Made by a program: the position numbers and the translations under genes. Below the pieces are notes generated by a model that saw only the letters and a program-made list of their open reading frames with translations, ran no database searches and had not been told where the DNA came from. This document shows, one piece after another, positions 42,087 through 53,833 of a stretch of 64,000 bases of DNA. The DNA comes from Hydnum rufescens UP504 (lineage: Eukaryota > Basidiomycota > Agaricomycetes > Cantharellales > Hydnaceae): assembly GCA_014904985.1 (NCBI GenBank), contig MU128972.1, positions 190,223 to 254,222 of the forward strand, read 5' to 3'. The first letter of the stretch is position 1, and each line of letters starts with the position of its first letter.

Positions 42087-43330
42087 TCAACAGAGTACTG
42101 GTTCTTTGTTAGGTAACAAGTGTGTGGATGGTTGGGATGGTGGAGCAGCAGTTGAGGATTTGAGTGCTGGTGAGTCAGTGACTTTATCAACAGGATTTGT
42201 CTTCTGATCATTATCCTCATGCATGTTATTCTCCCCCCCTTCAACTGAAGATCCAACTTCAATTTTGACATGTTCCGTTACTCCCATTCCCTCATCAAAT
42301 ATCACATCGCGAGATTCAAAGAAGTGTTTAGATTGGCGGTGGTAAGCTTGGTAGGCTTTCTTGGATTCCAAATACCCCAAGTAAATGCATTCCATACTAC
42401 ATGCACCTAATTTGTCATGATGTTTCACAGGAATTTGGACATGGGCTTTGCACCCAAATACATGAAGTAGCGATAGAGTCAGTTTCTGGCCAAAATAGGC
42501 CTCATGAGGGGTGATACTACTGGGCAAAGCTCGTGATGGTGTTATATTATGAATATGTACTGTGTGTTGGACTGTGTGGCCCCAAAAGGCCTTCAAGAGT
42601 CCAGCATCTTGGAGTAGGGACCAAGCATGTCCCATGATATATCCATTTGCATGTTCAGCAACACCATTCTTGGGAGGGGTATCAGGATTCATGAGTTCAT
42701 GCTTTTGTCCCTTCTCTTTGAGATAAGCTTGAAACTCTTTTGAACTATACTCCCCCCACCATCAGTGCATAGGGCTATGACATGTTGTCTGGTTTCATTT
42801 TTGGCATGCGCAACAAACAATTTATATTCTGCAAATGTGTCGCTCTTGTGCTTAATAAGTGAAACACTAATTCGGCAAGACTTGTCATCAATGAATAGTG
42901 CATAATATTGTTTGTTCAATGGTGTGAGTATCAGGGCTGATCCCCAGATGTCTGAAAATACATGGCCAAGTACTGTGTCAGCACACATTGATGTTTCCTT
43001 TGGAATAGGTGTCTGAGTGTGTTTACCCTCAACACAAGGGCTACAGATGGCTGAAGGTTCCTTTGAGTCAGAGGGAATCTCCATTCCTTTGACTAAGTCC
43101 TTATTAACCATGTGGCAGATGGAGTTGTAATGGATGTGTCCAAGTTGATGATGCCAGATTTCAATGGATGCATGTGAAGATAGAGATCCTATAGCAAGTC
43201 CATACTGACTTGAGGTGTTGACAGTACTGATACATGCTCTTTCCTCAGCATAGACTGAGACTTGCAGTGTATATAGGTTTCTGTCAATAGGGGCAAGCCC
43301 TACAACCTCATTCTTTGAGTCTCAGATGAT
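42087..43330 (-). pseudogene. copia integrase
   Basis: Integrates the cDNA copy into the genome. The N-terminal zinc-binding region (about 43230-43000) keeps GHIHYNSICHMV and CSPCVEGKHTQTP. The core has GHVFSDIWGSALI (first Asp), VIALCTDGGG (second Asp) and, after a frameshift near 42700, PPKNGVAEHANGYIMGHAWS (Glu). The C-terminal part has EAYFGQKLTLSLLHVFGCKA and ECIYLGYLESKKAYQAYH. The D-D-E residues survive. Two overlapping frames (43111-42689 and 42692-42087) are one former gene. Confidence 0.85.
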
Positions 43331-43406
43331 GCACTCATTCGCAGTGAATTGGGTCAAGCACCCAGAGCAGCCAAGTTGCCACACAGAGAGTAAATTCCTG
43401 TTTAGG

Positions 43407-43640
43407 TCAGGGGATGTGTAAGACAGATTGGAATGCTCCAGGAATGGTTCTCCCATTACCAACAGCCATCTCCACCATAATATGACCTTTGCCCACTGCT
43501 TCTATATAGTGGTGGTCACCTAGCCAGATGTGGCATGGTGGATGGATTTTCCAGTAGGTTGTAAACCAGTCATGGTGTGAAGACATGTGCATTGATGCAC
43601 CAGAATCCATGATCCACCCTTGACAATACCTAGGCTTTAC
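43407..43640 (-). pseudogene. copia protease
   Basis: Aspartic protease that cleaves the polyprotein. WIMDSGASMHMSSHHDWF carries the D-S-G active site and the copia-type context (H..WF..Y). The frame reads into GHIMVEMAVGNG and SVLHIP. It lies between the Gag zinc knuckle and the integrase, as expected. Confidence 0.85.
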
Positions 43641-43643
43641 AAG

Positions 43644-44504
43644 TCAATTAGCAACATGTAGTTCAACATGTTCATTGTTGCTTTTGCTTTTGTTGTCATC
43701 ATCATCCACACTCACCATAAACAGTGCAATTGGTTTCAAGTTGGTTGTATTTGATTGGTTGGATGTCTTGGCTACTTTGGCTTTGTTGGCACATTTATTG
43801 TCTTGTTTCAGAGGACCCTGTCCCTCCATTCCACCACCTTTTGAGTAACATCTCTCAACAGTATGTCCAAGCCATTTGCAGTTTGTGCACTTCTTGTACT
43901 TTTTACCATCCTTTGCATCCTTTCCACTGTTAGATTTTGTGGCATGTGCCCAAAAAGCTGCCTTGCCAGTTTCATGCCTACATTGTTGTTCAGCAAGGAT
44001 TAAGGTTGTGACCTTATGTGAGCTGAGCTTGTCATCACCTGCTACTCCAATTGATGTTTGGAGATTGGCATATGAGGGTGGTAGTGAAAGGAGAATAGTG
44101 ATGGCAAGAATGTTGTCAGGGAGGTCGAATCCAAGGTTTTTGAGCTTAAGGGCACTCACATGCAGTTCATTTATCTGTGTTTGCAAGTCCAAGGTATCAT
44201 TAAATTGCTCACACCAAATTTTACTCATTAGATATGAGATGGCTTGTACTCTGGTCCCTTCATAGTGTGTACAGAGGGCATCCCAGATAGCCACAGCATT
44301 GTCTAGGTGCATGACACCAAGAAGTGGGTCATCCCCCAGTGTAAGTGTAATCTGCTGTTGCACTTCATGGTTCCTGGTAATCCAGTCACCATGGTTTGCA
44401 TTGCCAGTGCTGGTTTCAGTTTGTATACTGTTGCCAGTGACGTAATCAAGTAGGTGACATGCTTCAAGAATCTCTCTTACATGATACTTCCACAGCATAA
44501 AACA
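43644..44504 (-). pseudogene. copia Gag
   Basis: Structural protein. An open frame of about 290 codons contains WKYHVREILEACHLLDYVTG, VMHLDNAVAIWDALCTHYEG, LMSKIWCEQFNDTLDLQTQI and LSLPPSYANLQTSIG, all in the usual copia Gag order. The C-terminal zinc knuckle is CTNCKWLGHTVERC (C-x2-C-x4-H-x4-C). The N-terminal end is separated by the 1.7 kb repeat at 44505-46227. The first residues lie at about 46340-46228 (STTMATSADPTRCLF). Confidence 0.85.
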
Positions 44505-46227
44505 AGTAAAGGCTGTCACCTGTGCATGCCAGCTTGTACTCTTGCCTTAGGTGGCTGTTGTGAGCCTATGGTGCTGGCTTTGAGCCTGCCATTGTTAGTA
44601 TGAGAGGATCAGATCAATGTTGTTTTTATTACATAATCCACATGATGTATATAGCTTGGGAATTCTTGATCTCCTATCAAGTTTTTCTTTTGCCAACAGG
44701 CTATGGGCCCCAATTAAGCTCTGTGATACCTGGAGATTAACCCACAGTGAAGTGGTGTTCCTGTCTCCCTGGCTCTAATGTCCCCATGCTGCATGCACCA
44801 CCCTCCTTGTGTCCATGAATCCCACCATGTGTGTGGATTCATCACATGACCAAACCCAAACTCATATTCAACCCCATGACACTGTATCTGAAAGTATAGC
44901 CTGTATTGACTTGAAGCTATAACCTGCAACCATGGCCCCTGTGGCTAACCTGCAACTGAAACTGAAACCATACCTGTACCCTGAAAAAGTTACCTGACTG
45001 TATTGTGGCTGACCTGCACCCATAACCCAAACCCATGACTGTAATCCATAACCCATGATGCTGTTACACCCCATCTTCACCTATCACATGCACACCCTCC
45101 ATTCCTTTGTAGTACAGATATCCCTTATGTAACCAACCCTGCTACTCTTTTTTTTCATTTGTTCCTGGTGGACTTTTTTTCTATTCTGATTGAGACCTGT
45201 CCTCTGCTGTTGGGATTGGATCAGTCTCATCTTGATTATGTAATCCACATGATGTACAGTATATAGCTCAGGATCCCCTGACCCCCCTATTAAGTTTTTC
45301 TCTCACTAACAGCCATAAGTCTGTATGCCTGGATTTAAAAAATGATATAATCTGTATTTTCATGAGATAACCACATTGATTATGCCAAATTGAAATGCAT
45401 TTCATCAAGGAACTTTAAATGGAAATTCATATTAGAATAGCATTTGGGACTCTGGGGCCAATACACTTGTTTCTGAGGATGTCAAATTCAGCTGTGGAAT
45501 CAAGACAATGCCCCATATGCACTCTACAGAATATGCCCATATTCTCATCCAGTGCTCCCCCCTGCTCCCCCCTCCTTGCTAATACAACCCACCCCTGCTG
45601 GCAACAACCCCCCCCTTGCTGGTAACACCCCTCTCCCTTGCTGGTAATACCCCCCCCCTTTATTGATAACACTCCCCCTTCCCTTGTTGGTTATCCCCCC
45701 CCCCTTATTGGTAACACTCCCCCCTCCCTTGCTGGTAATACCCCCCCCCCCTTATTGGTGACACCCCCCTCCCTTGCTGGTAATACCCCCCCCCCTTATT
45801 GGTGACACCCCCCTCCCTTGCTGGTAATACCCCCCCCTCTGGAATTACCAACCTCCCCTAACAAACCCCCCTTGGAATTAGACCCCCCCCCTCTGAAGGT
45901 AATAATCCCCTCCCTTAACAACCCCCAGGGCAAGTGGATTGATTACACTCCCTCCATAGCACTTAGAAGTGCCAGTACATAGGGTTCTAATTATCAAGTA
46001 AAGATGCAATCTCCTTAGTCTTATTGCTTAAGGTAGACTGCTGCTGTAATGGTATTGAGAGGTCCCATGTTCAAACCTGAGTGAGGGTGTTTGTTTTTGG
46101 CACCTTGGCTCTCTCATCACATGGGATGTGCCAGCTCACTGCCCAGTTCAAACTCTGCAGATGAGCTAAGCAGAATTGAAACTCCAAAGATGAGGTAATC
46201 ATTGACCTAAGTCCATTCTGTTATAGA
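44505..46227 (-). mobile_element. 1.7 kb repeat element, copy 2, inside copia gag
   Basis: Inverted copy of 33100-35919, without the MITE and with a shorter C-rich array (45545-45930). It separates the first codons of copia gag from the rest. Its age is therefore younger than the copia insertion or it travelled with this copia copy. Confidence 0.75.
46006..46085 (+). other. tRNA-like segment with Pol III B-box (copy 2)
   Basis: GTTCAAACC at about 46069-46077 fits the B-box. TTAGTCTTATTGCTTAAGG at about 46015 resembles an A-box. Spacing of about 55 bp is within the range for tRNA genes. Confidence 0.35.
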
Positions 46228-46369
46228 TTTCTGCCATCATTAGCAAGCTTTGGATTGATGTGAATAAGCATCTGGTTGGATCTGCAGAAGTTGCCATAGT
46301 AGTAGATGGAGTAGGAAGGGCAGATGAGGGAACAGTAGTGGGCATGGCAGTACTAGAAGATGGGGTCGA

Positions 46370-46382
46370 TGGGCCCATAACC
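46370..46382 (-). other. copia primer-binding site (initiator-Met tRNA anticodon type)
   Basis: Directly next to the 5' LTR the minus strand reads GGTTATGGGCCCA. This is complementary to the TGGGCCCATAACC anticodon stem-loop of eukaryotic initiator-Met tRNA. Drosophila copia is known to use this half-tRNA primer. Confidence 0.75.
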
Positions 46383-46652
46383 TGTGGTGAGACTAGGTAT
46401 ATGACTCAGTCTTGTTATGGAGAACTGATATTCTATTAAGGAAGGTTTACCTAGGTATATGACTAGGGAAAGTGGAATGAGAATATGTAAGGGAATGTAT
46501 GGAGAAGCACAGCTCACCTCAGTCTCATTATGGAGAACTGAGGAGAGTCAGATGTTACTGAAGAAACTATACTATAGTCACAGTGAGGACAGGAAAGGAA
46601 ATAGGGGTAATTACTATATACGGAAGATGTCCACAAGTCTTGATTACCAACA
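46383..46652 (-). repeat. copia 5' LTR
   Basis: 270-bp partner of 38417-38685. It abuts the primer-binding site on its inner side and the CATGG duplication on its outer side. Confidence 0.9.
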
Positions 46653-49019
46653 CATGGCTGGAAGATTGGGATTCAATCTCTCTGTGAAAAACAGAAACTG
46701 GTGAAGGGCCCTAACAGAAGGGGTGCATTCACAATGGAAGGACTCATTCAGCATCTTGTCCATTGGATAGCAGCAGATGATCAAGTGTGTCAGTGACTCA
46801 AAATTAATGTATATCCAATTTAACACAGCTCCTATTTTGAGTCTCTAAATGTAGTTGAATGTCCCAAGTTTCGAGAGCTCCTCCTGTATGTGAATGCAGA
46901 GTCTTGCTGACAAAGATATACCCCACCATACAACCATCCAAAACATCATTGTCAAGATGTGGAGTGAAGAATTTTCAAGGCTGAAATGCAAGATGGCAGT
47001 AGGAATCAAACCAACTATTTATATCACCACATGCCCCTACTTATTATCACTTAAGACCAGTTTAGGGAAAATATCATTTATTGCTGACATATGGATGGAC
47101 AGCTGACTTCGCCCTTTCTTAGCTATCACTGCTCATTGGATACAACACCAAGAAGACTGTACACTAGCTCTTCGAGCTGATCTCATAGCCTTCCACTATC
47201 TGGGAAGCCATGATGGAAAATCTCTATGTACTGCTGTGATGAAAATGCTCAAATGTGCTCACATAATAAACAAGGTGAACTTAGAGTATGATCCACCCAC
47301 TCCATTGGCTGATATCTAGTATTTCAAGATCAGTTGGTGGACACTCAATAATGCATCAAACAATAATACCTTCATGGTTGAGCTTGAAAAGGTATTGAGT
47401 GGGGTGGGTGTCATGTTCTCTTCAGAAAATAATAGAGTCCAGTGCATGGAACTCATCTGGTTTGCACCAAACCATTCCTTACTGCTACATGTCATGGTGA
47501 CTAGATGCTTTGCCCATGTCATTAATATTGCTGTTCAACATGTACTCATGCGCTCCTGAAGATGGCACCTGAGGGTGACATCATGGCCCAGCTGCATGGA
47601 CTTGTTAATGCAATCCGAACATCCAGTGACCATTGTGTGGCATTCCTGGATACTGTATGACAAGGAAATGCCTCAAAACTATTCCAGCCACCTGTCCCTG
47701 AAGTAGAATTGCTTCAAGAGGTTGAGACAAGGTGGGACTCAGCACATGGTATGTTAAGAACAACAATACCCACACAGCCAGTAAGTGCTCCTTTTCAAAA
47801 GGACAGTCTAATACTGATTTTTTTTTGAGGCCATCGAGGCCATGATGATACAGAAAAAATATCGTGAAATACAGAGCAAGAACTTGACCAATGAGCAGTG
47901 GACCATGGCCCAGAAGATTCTGGATATCTTAGATGTATGTCAGTGTCCCCTGACCATTCCATGGCCTATCCGTACCACATACCAATTGTCTCACTGCTTT
48001 GGAATAGTATCCACACTTGTTCCAGCACCTAATGACCAGGCGAGGCCACCCCTACCCTCAGTAGTGCCTTACCCACCTTCCAATGCCTTCAAGATCGCTG
48101 GGAGGACCATGCAGGAAAACACCCTGACATGGAAAACACATATTAGGAGGAATGGAATGGTTGGATAAGTACCATGAGAAGGCAGGAAGGACATGTGCTT
48201 ATGTGATAGCCTTAGGTAAGTAAATCTTCACATTCCACTGACCATCAAGCTTATGTCCATCTATATCCTCTTAGTTCTCAATCCAACCATCAAACTACCA
48301 TTCATACAAAAGCATTGGTCCCCAATAGAACAAGAAATGGCCGAGATATGGATCAAGGATGAGGTAAGCACAACATCGGTGGTGGCTCTTACCTGTGGTA
48401 CAATCTAGCTTCAAAAGTATTGAGTGGATAGCCCTATGAATTTGGGCACAACACCACTCACCAAGCTTTCTGACTCTGCCCATGTAAAGCTTGGTCTTAT
48501 TGACATGGATGATGACCTTGACGGTGAAGAAATCAGTGTGGATGATGAGTACTCTGTGTATATCAGTAGTTTGACACCTTGGATTCAAGCCATGCAACCC
48601 ATCCTTACATTCTGGCAGGTCTGCCCTTTTCATTCAACTTTTGGTTCTATTATCCAAATATATTTTGAGCACTCATCTGTATAGGAACATGAGCATACCT
48701 ACCCAACATGGTTCCAAATGGCATTAGATTATCTACCTATTCAAGCATCATCCATTCCATGTGAGTGGGTCTTTTCTTCAAGCTCAGAAACCATGACAAA
48801 AAGATGAAACTGCCTGAAGCCCAACATTATGGAGGCTCTTCAAATGCTTAAATTTTGGCTTACAGCACTTTGCACTGGAGTGTGCAATTGGTTTTTTTTT
48901 CTTGAGCATGTCCTAGATTCAGAGCCACCTGATTCAGAAATTTGAATTAGCTGTCCGACAACTGCAGGTACTGATGGTTTTCTGCTGCATGCAATTTTCT
49001 GTCCTGATTCCTGCCTACA

Positions 49020-51058
49020 TGTCACAAGAACAGTCTCAAAGTTCAGTGGACAAGGAACCTTTCCTTGTCACAGTGATTATATGTCTTCAGGAAACTAAGG
49101 TTATCCAAGTCCAGCCCTCTGCTCCGGGGAGAAAAGCCCTGGCTCCAAAAATCACCAAGGAAAGTCTTCAGAAAGCCTTTGACTTCAACTTTGAGAGCTT
49201 GGACTCATCCCTCTATGAATTCTGGAAATGTGGGCTCCATGCTTTGGGGCCATGCTTTGATGGGCCATACAAGGCCATATGAGGTTCAAATGTGATGTTC
49301 AAATGGCAGGTTGATGGCAGGGTGTGAGTTTTCCAAAATATGCATTGGACTCATCAGTACTAATTGGCGTGGTTTTCAAGGGAGAGATTAGGAACGTCTG
49401 TTGAAACCAAAGAGGAATATAACAGTATGAAACAAGGGATTGAGAGTCACTGCACAACAATTGTATGCATCAAAGTCAAAGACACCAACCTAGCAGTGTT
49501 TCATGTATCAGTGAGTCTCAGATAAAGCCCTTATTACTTTCATCTGGCTCAATGGGTAACCATAGTCCGATATCAATGTGGATACGAATCCCCCAGCCAT
49601 CAACAGTGGTGGAGCTGGGTATGCTATGGCCTCACAGGTAATATTTTTGTTACTCAACTACAAAGCTGCAGCCAGCACTTACTCAGTATTGAGGCTCCGA
49701 ATGTACAGGATTTAACCCCACTTGAAGCCACCCAGGCAAAACACACCATTGCACTGAAAGCCTGATGGAAATGCTTGCTTCACCTTGGTGATTGGTGCTA
49801 TAGGTGCCATATGGATGACTACAGCATCCGACTCAATGTCGCAGCATTTGGTATATGGGCCAGAGCAATAGTGAGTGATTAGTTTGATCATGGCACCCCC
49901 CATATAATCAATATCCATCAGTATGAAGATACAGCATCAGTTGAAAATCCACTGAATGTGAAATATTTCGATCTCGCTTCCCACCATCACTGGAATACTC
50001 AGTTGGAACAAGCAGAAAGTGCCAGTGGTGGTATTGTGACATCGCAGTTTCTGGAGCTTCTGACAGCTGTTATAAAATGTGATACCCCTCATATGACTAT
50101 GGCTCTCCCAATGCCTCCTGTAACACTGAAGCAACCTGATACCCAGCTGCCAGTCCAACACAATCTGAATGCCTCTGAGCACCTCTCATCCCCAGGTGTG
50201 AGGACTGCAGCTGGAAATATTGAAGATATTGACCTGTTTATCGCCTGGTGTTGTGAGAACAATCAGGGGAATTATTCATCATTTCATGATACCATGATTG
50301 AGCAGGAGCTGTATCCAGATGATACAGTCCCTGACCTCTCAAACAAGGATCTGTGTGAATGTATACCATTTCTCAAGGTATCCACTGTCCCTCACTTCCA
50401 TAAGGCTTGTGCTGGGTACTGGAAGCACAGGCTGTGGCTTTCTAAAGCCTCAAGGCTGAATCATCATCGCCAGGACTCAGATGCCAATCTCCCTGCATGG
50501 CTTGCTCATGACCCACCCGTTCGAACCTTTCCCTCATCCATTCATTCGTTGCCATCACCTGCGGCAAATACAAATACAACCAGTTCTATGAATTCCAATC
50601 CTATTACAATTGTGAATACTGGAACAGGAAGTACAAACATGTCCATCACCAGTCCTCCCATATCCACCCATGTCAATCCCATCTTTTCCACCTCTTTACC
50701 CATCCCCAATCCTTTGCCACCTTCACCATCAAACCTTCAGACTCATGGTGATAGCAGTATCGAATTCTCTGTGGGCCAAAAGCACCCCCTCCCGGAGCCT
50801 GCCAATGATGGCTGGAGATGGTGTGAGCACATATATCCTGAAGGTGGTGGTTATACTCTATGGTATCAGTATGATCAGGAAAATCAGACATGGGGTGATG
50901 GGGAGGGTGGGACAGCCCATTCTATGCAACAAAATACTGACTATTTGACGAATCTTCAAGAGCAGGTGGGCGAGGAAGGGTGTATTGATAGGATGCAGAA
51001 CCCCAATGGTTCTTGGACCACAATGGAGCCAGGAAGGTTCAATCCTATCAGTTTTTAG
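49020..51058 (+). pseudogene. hypothetical multi-exon gene inside the Tc1/mariner element
   Basis: Probable exons: 49020-49282 (ESLQKAFDFNFESLDSSLYE, FWKCGLHALGPCFDG), about 49385-49512 (VETKEEYNSMKQGIESHCTT), about 49690-49860 (LEATQAKHTIALKA, stop, WKCLLHLGDWCYRC, RLNVAAFGIWARAI) and 49958-51058 (366 codons open). The last exon has IEDIDLFIAWCCENNQGNYS, a compact helical segment, then a Ser/Thr/Pro/Asn-rich region and a Trp-rich end (GWRWCEHIYPEGGGYTLWYQ). The arrangement resembles an expanded Agaricomycete family of unknown function. I assign no activity. Two internal stops (about 49765 and 49880) suggest decay, but the last exon is intact. Confidence 0.5.
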
Positions 51059-51116
51059 GCCACTATTGGACTCTTTGTGTTCACAGCAGCATAGGTAGAA
51101 TTTCCTTGTAACTACA

Positions 51117-52218
51117 TCACATGGTGTACCCTGAATCCCTAAACCACCCATGAGCCTTTTCCACTGTTATGGTGTCACATGCACATTGTATGAAGCTAAT
51201 TGGACTGAGCCTATCAACTTCTTCATTGTAGTGACAGTGGAGCCATGCCTTGACACAAGAGAAGGACTCTTCAATTGGATTGAAATCAGGGGAATATGGT
51301 GGCAGAAATAGGAGCCTGCCCCCTGTGAGAACCAGATCCTAATGAGCAACAGTTGAGTGGAGCATAAGTGACAAATTTTACCCACTTCTTCCTCAATAAT
51401 TGTCTTGACAGAAAGACCATGGTGGATTGAGCAGTTATCAAGGAGAAGAACACTCCATGGCCCTGGGTAGGACACATCAATGGCAGCTGGTCCAAACTGT
51501 TAGGATGGCCACAGCCAGACATGAATCATTATTTGACATACCACATGTTCTCGTAGGAATTTCTCAAATGCTTGCCCCATAACTGAACCTTCAAAGATAT
51601 CATATGAGAGGTAGCCATCCATACTAAGGACTGGAAGGATTGAGAATCGCTTACTGCACACAAAGGGTTCACGGACAATACATTGTGTACCAACATGTGA
51701 ATATCCCCATCGCCAAGCCACTGTATGATCATCCTTGGAGGACTCATCCACACACAGCAGCATATCAGGGTTTGGAATGAGCTCAGCTGCTTGGTTTACA
51801 AAAGCCGCCCGGAGGAGCCCATTTTGTTCCCTAGCTTCCTTGGAAACTCATTTGCAAGAAAAGCACATCTGATCAAGGGTACACTTGACTGTAGAAATGG
51901 ATACTTTGACACCACAGACTGAGAAAAGCTGCTCCTGAATTTCATCAAGGTATAATGTGTTATCAGCAACTAGCAGCTTGTCAAAATAAATTCAACAGAA
52001 CTGGCACTGAGAATGTGCTTCCACCCCAGTCAGACACAACTCAGACAGTAAGGAACACCATACTTGCTCTGAAGCTGAAGGGTGAGGTGGACAATTGAGA
52101 GTGAGACACCCAGCTTCTCAGCAATCTGCATTGGTTGAAGCCCTCCAGTGTGAAGGATGGGGATACAGGCCTTCAAGTTGTCAGACAATGCTTTGGGCAT
52201 GTCATGGAGAGTGGACAA
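51117..52218 (-). pseudogene. Tc1/mariner-like DDE transposase
   Basis: The N-terminal helix-turn-helix region (52218-52030) has LSDNLKACIPILHTGGLQPM and AEKLGVSLSIVHLTL. The middle has DEIQEQLFSVCGVKVSISTV, then a stop. The catalytic domain has NPDMLLCVDESSKDDHT (first Asp), FSILPVLSMDGYLSYDIFEG, WSVLLLDNCSIHHGL (second Asp) and PPYSPDFNPIEESFSCVKAW (Glu). The PPYSPDxNPIE motif is diagnostic of Tc1/mariner. Frame changes lie near 51530, 51490 and 51300. All catalytic acids remain, but the gene is broken. Confidence 0.85.
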
Positions 52219-52544
52219 GAGGGATGAGTGGTTGCTGTAGGGCAGAGTGCACCAATGGGTATATACAAAATGTATTGAGGCCTGGCAATCAGCAGATCAA
52301 TACTAGAGCTGAATCGGGTGGCCCTGAATCTAGGACACACTCAAGAAAAAAAAAACCAATCACACACTCCAGTGCAAAGTGCTGTAAGAAGGACCAACTA
52401 AATTTCATGAAAGATTGGGAGACTCCGATCACCGATATGACAGTCGACCCGGACAACAGTGACATGCTTGGCAAAGTCTTAAGTACCCAGTCGGCAGAAT
52501 TAGACAGTTGTTGTTGTAGGCGGTTATCGGCTACGGCGTATTAG

Positions 52545-53030
52545 TGTCACGTGCCGTTTGTGGCGGCCTTTACCCCTCTCCGCTCTTCTGGCCCATTCTA
52601 GGGCCGCCCCCTTTTATTATATATAGCATAGGTACTAGACTTAGTTTCTCACTGGTTTGTACCTCCGCATCCTTGATCTATTGCACGAGGTTCTTTTATC
52701 ACACCAACAGTATGCTGGACCGTCTTTTGGGGGAAGAAGATTAGAGCTCTTAACCGACTTAACATTATGTACATAAAGAGTATGCCGAGTCTTCTTCAAG
52801 TCAACTCTGAGTCCAAGTCAAATCCGAAATATGACTTGACTTCGGACATAAGTCAAGTCTCACGGAAATCTCGCCAAGTCACCCGAAGTCGAGTCCAAGT
52901 CAGTTCAAGTCAAGTCGCGGCAACACTAGCGGCACATACCACCCGCTGATGTTGGAATATATTGCACCCGGGAAAACGCTTCGGCGATAAGCGTGTTGCT
53001 GAACTGTTTACTGCGGAGACAGTCGATCCA
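52545..53030. repeat. right subterminal repeats of the hAT element
   Basis: After the transposase stop, 52790-52920 carries about fifteen CAAGTC/GACTTG/GAGTC words in both orientations, ending GCGGCAACACTA at about 52932. Similar words lie at 37255-37345. Clustered short subterminal repeats next to short TIRs are usual for hAT transposase binding. The outer TIR and an 8-bp duplication could not be verified. Confidence 0.5.
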
Positions 53031-53833
53031 ATTTAGGCATTGCGTTTCATTCCTTTGACTTCTCGCGCACCGTCGGTACAGGGCTTATTCGGATCGACGC
53101 GACTATTTTGCATCCCGAGGGTGTCCAGGGCATAATGTCGTTCCAAAACCAGCATCCTCTGCACAGAATTTCGCAAATCGCTGATAGGGGTCTGGAAACA
53201 GATTTCACCGGGCCCCGCTGTAATAGAACTGGACGGGTGCCTATTCTGTGATCCGTCGAATATCGCAGTTGATTGACTGACAACGTGGGCGGAAAGGCAT
53301 CATGCTATTCTGATATCCGCTGCAACTTTCTCATGCGCCGACGTCGTATTTATATGTATACCTCATTGGTGCGGCTGACGAGCGAAGGCGTGAATGGAAC
53401 GGTCTAGCCACTGAAAGTGTCCGAAGGAACTTGATGACTGCAGTATACAGAAAAATCTCACCGTTTTATTGGGAAAGGAGCCTGGATCTATCTGTCATCT
53501 GCTCAATGAAATCGATTCGAGCACTCCTTTGTCCATCGCACAGTCATTGTGCAGGCCTTTTCCTGCGGATTGCTTGGAATGCACAGCCGTGAGACCACAG
53601 TTGTCTCTTTATAATTAGTCCTTAATTCCGTTTTCGCCAATGTATGGTGAGTGATGCAGGGGGGTGACGTGGGGAGTGATCGAGCTGCCCAAGCTCAAGC
53701 CAACTACTGGTTGAAGAAGAATCATCGGATCTTCTTTCTGTTCAACTTTACATTTCACTTACCTCAGTTCTCATGTGATATGTAGCACCGCCGGGCATTC
53801 CACTTCCTCGATCCTCCCCCTCTTTCTTTCATC

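Larger units (their letters stand above)
38417..46652 (-). mobile_element. complete Ty1/copia retrotransposon (nested, inactive)
   Basis: An 8.2 kb element in minus orientation with two LTRs (38417-38685 and 46383-46652). It is flanked by the 5-bp duplication CATGG (38412-38416, 46653-46657) inside the hAT gene. Order of genes is gag, protease, integrase, reverse transcriptase, RNase H, the Ty1/copia order. It contains a solo LTR (40094-40962), the 1.7 kb G-rich repeat (44505-46227) and an unassigned block (41260-42080). The two LTRs look about 95% identical by eye. Confidence 0.9.
48863..52384. mobile_element. Tc1/mariner-like element carrying a passenger gene
   Basis: Inverted ends of about 85 bp (CAGCACTTTGCACTGGAGTG, a T/A run, CTTGAG, CCTAGATTCAG) lie at 48863-48948 and 52300-52384. 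TA stands on both sides (48861-48862, 52385-52386). The interrupted hAT frame rejoins exactly across it, which proves the boundaries. Inside are a minus-strand DDE transposase (51117-52218) and an unrelated plus-strand gene (about 49020-51058). At 3.5 kb it is about twice the size of a simple Tc1/mariner element. Confidence 0.85.
37461..52544 (+). pseudogene. hAT transposase, split by copia and Tc1/mariner insertions
   Basis: Cut-and-paste transposase of the hAT superfamily. Coding pieces: 37461-37748 (leader), 37990-38416, 46658-48862 and 52385-52544. The BED zinc finger has CKSC and, after a frame change, TGTLRTHIEKYHVDEYLEAC (Cys2 and H-x4-H). The copia element enters directly after this. 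The core has FTMEGLIQHLVHWI, VVECPKFRELLLYV, KISFIADIWMDS, LRPFLAITAHWIQHQED, WWTLNNASNNNTFMVELEK and HVINIAVQHV. The C-terminal dimerisation region has ALDYLPIQASSIPCEWVFSS and ALQMLKFWL. It is cut at 48862 by the TA-flanked element and resumes at 52387 with KDQLNFMKDWETPITDM, ending at 52544. Many stops and frameshifts are present, so it is inactive. Confidence 0.8.

Noticed and set aside
41941..42207. Plus-strand frame opposite the end of copia integrase
   Set aside because: It overlaps clear minus-strand integrase coding and shows no features of its own.
46006..46085. Functional tRNA gene
   Set aside because: Only box-like motifs were seen; the acceptor stem and a full cloverleaf could not be drawn.
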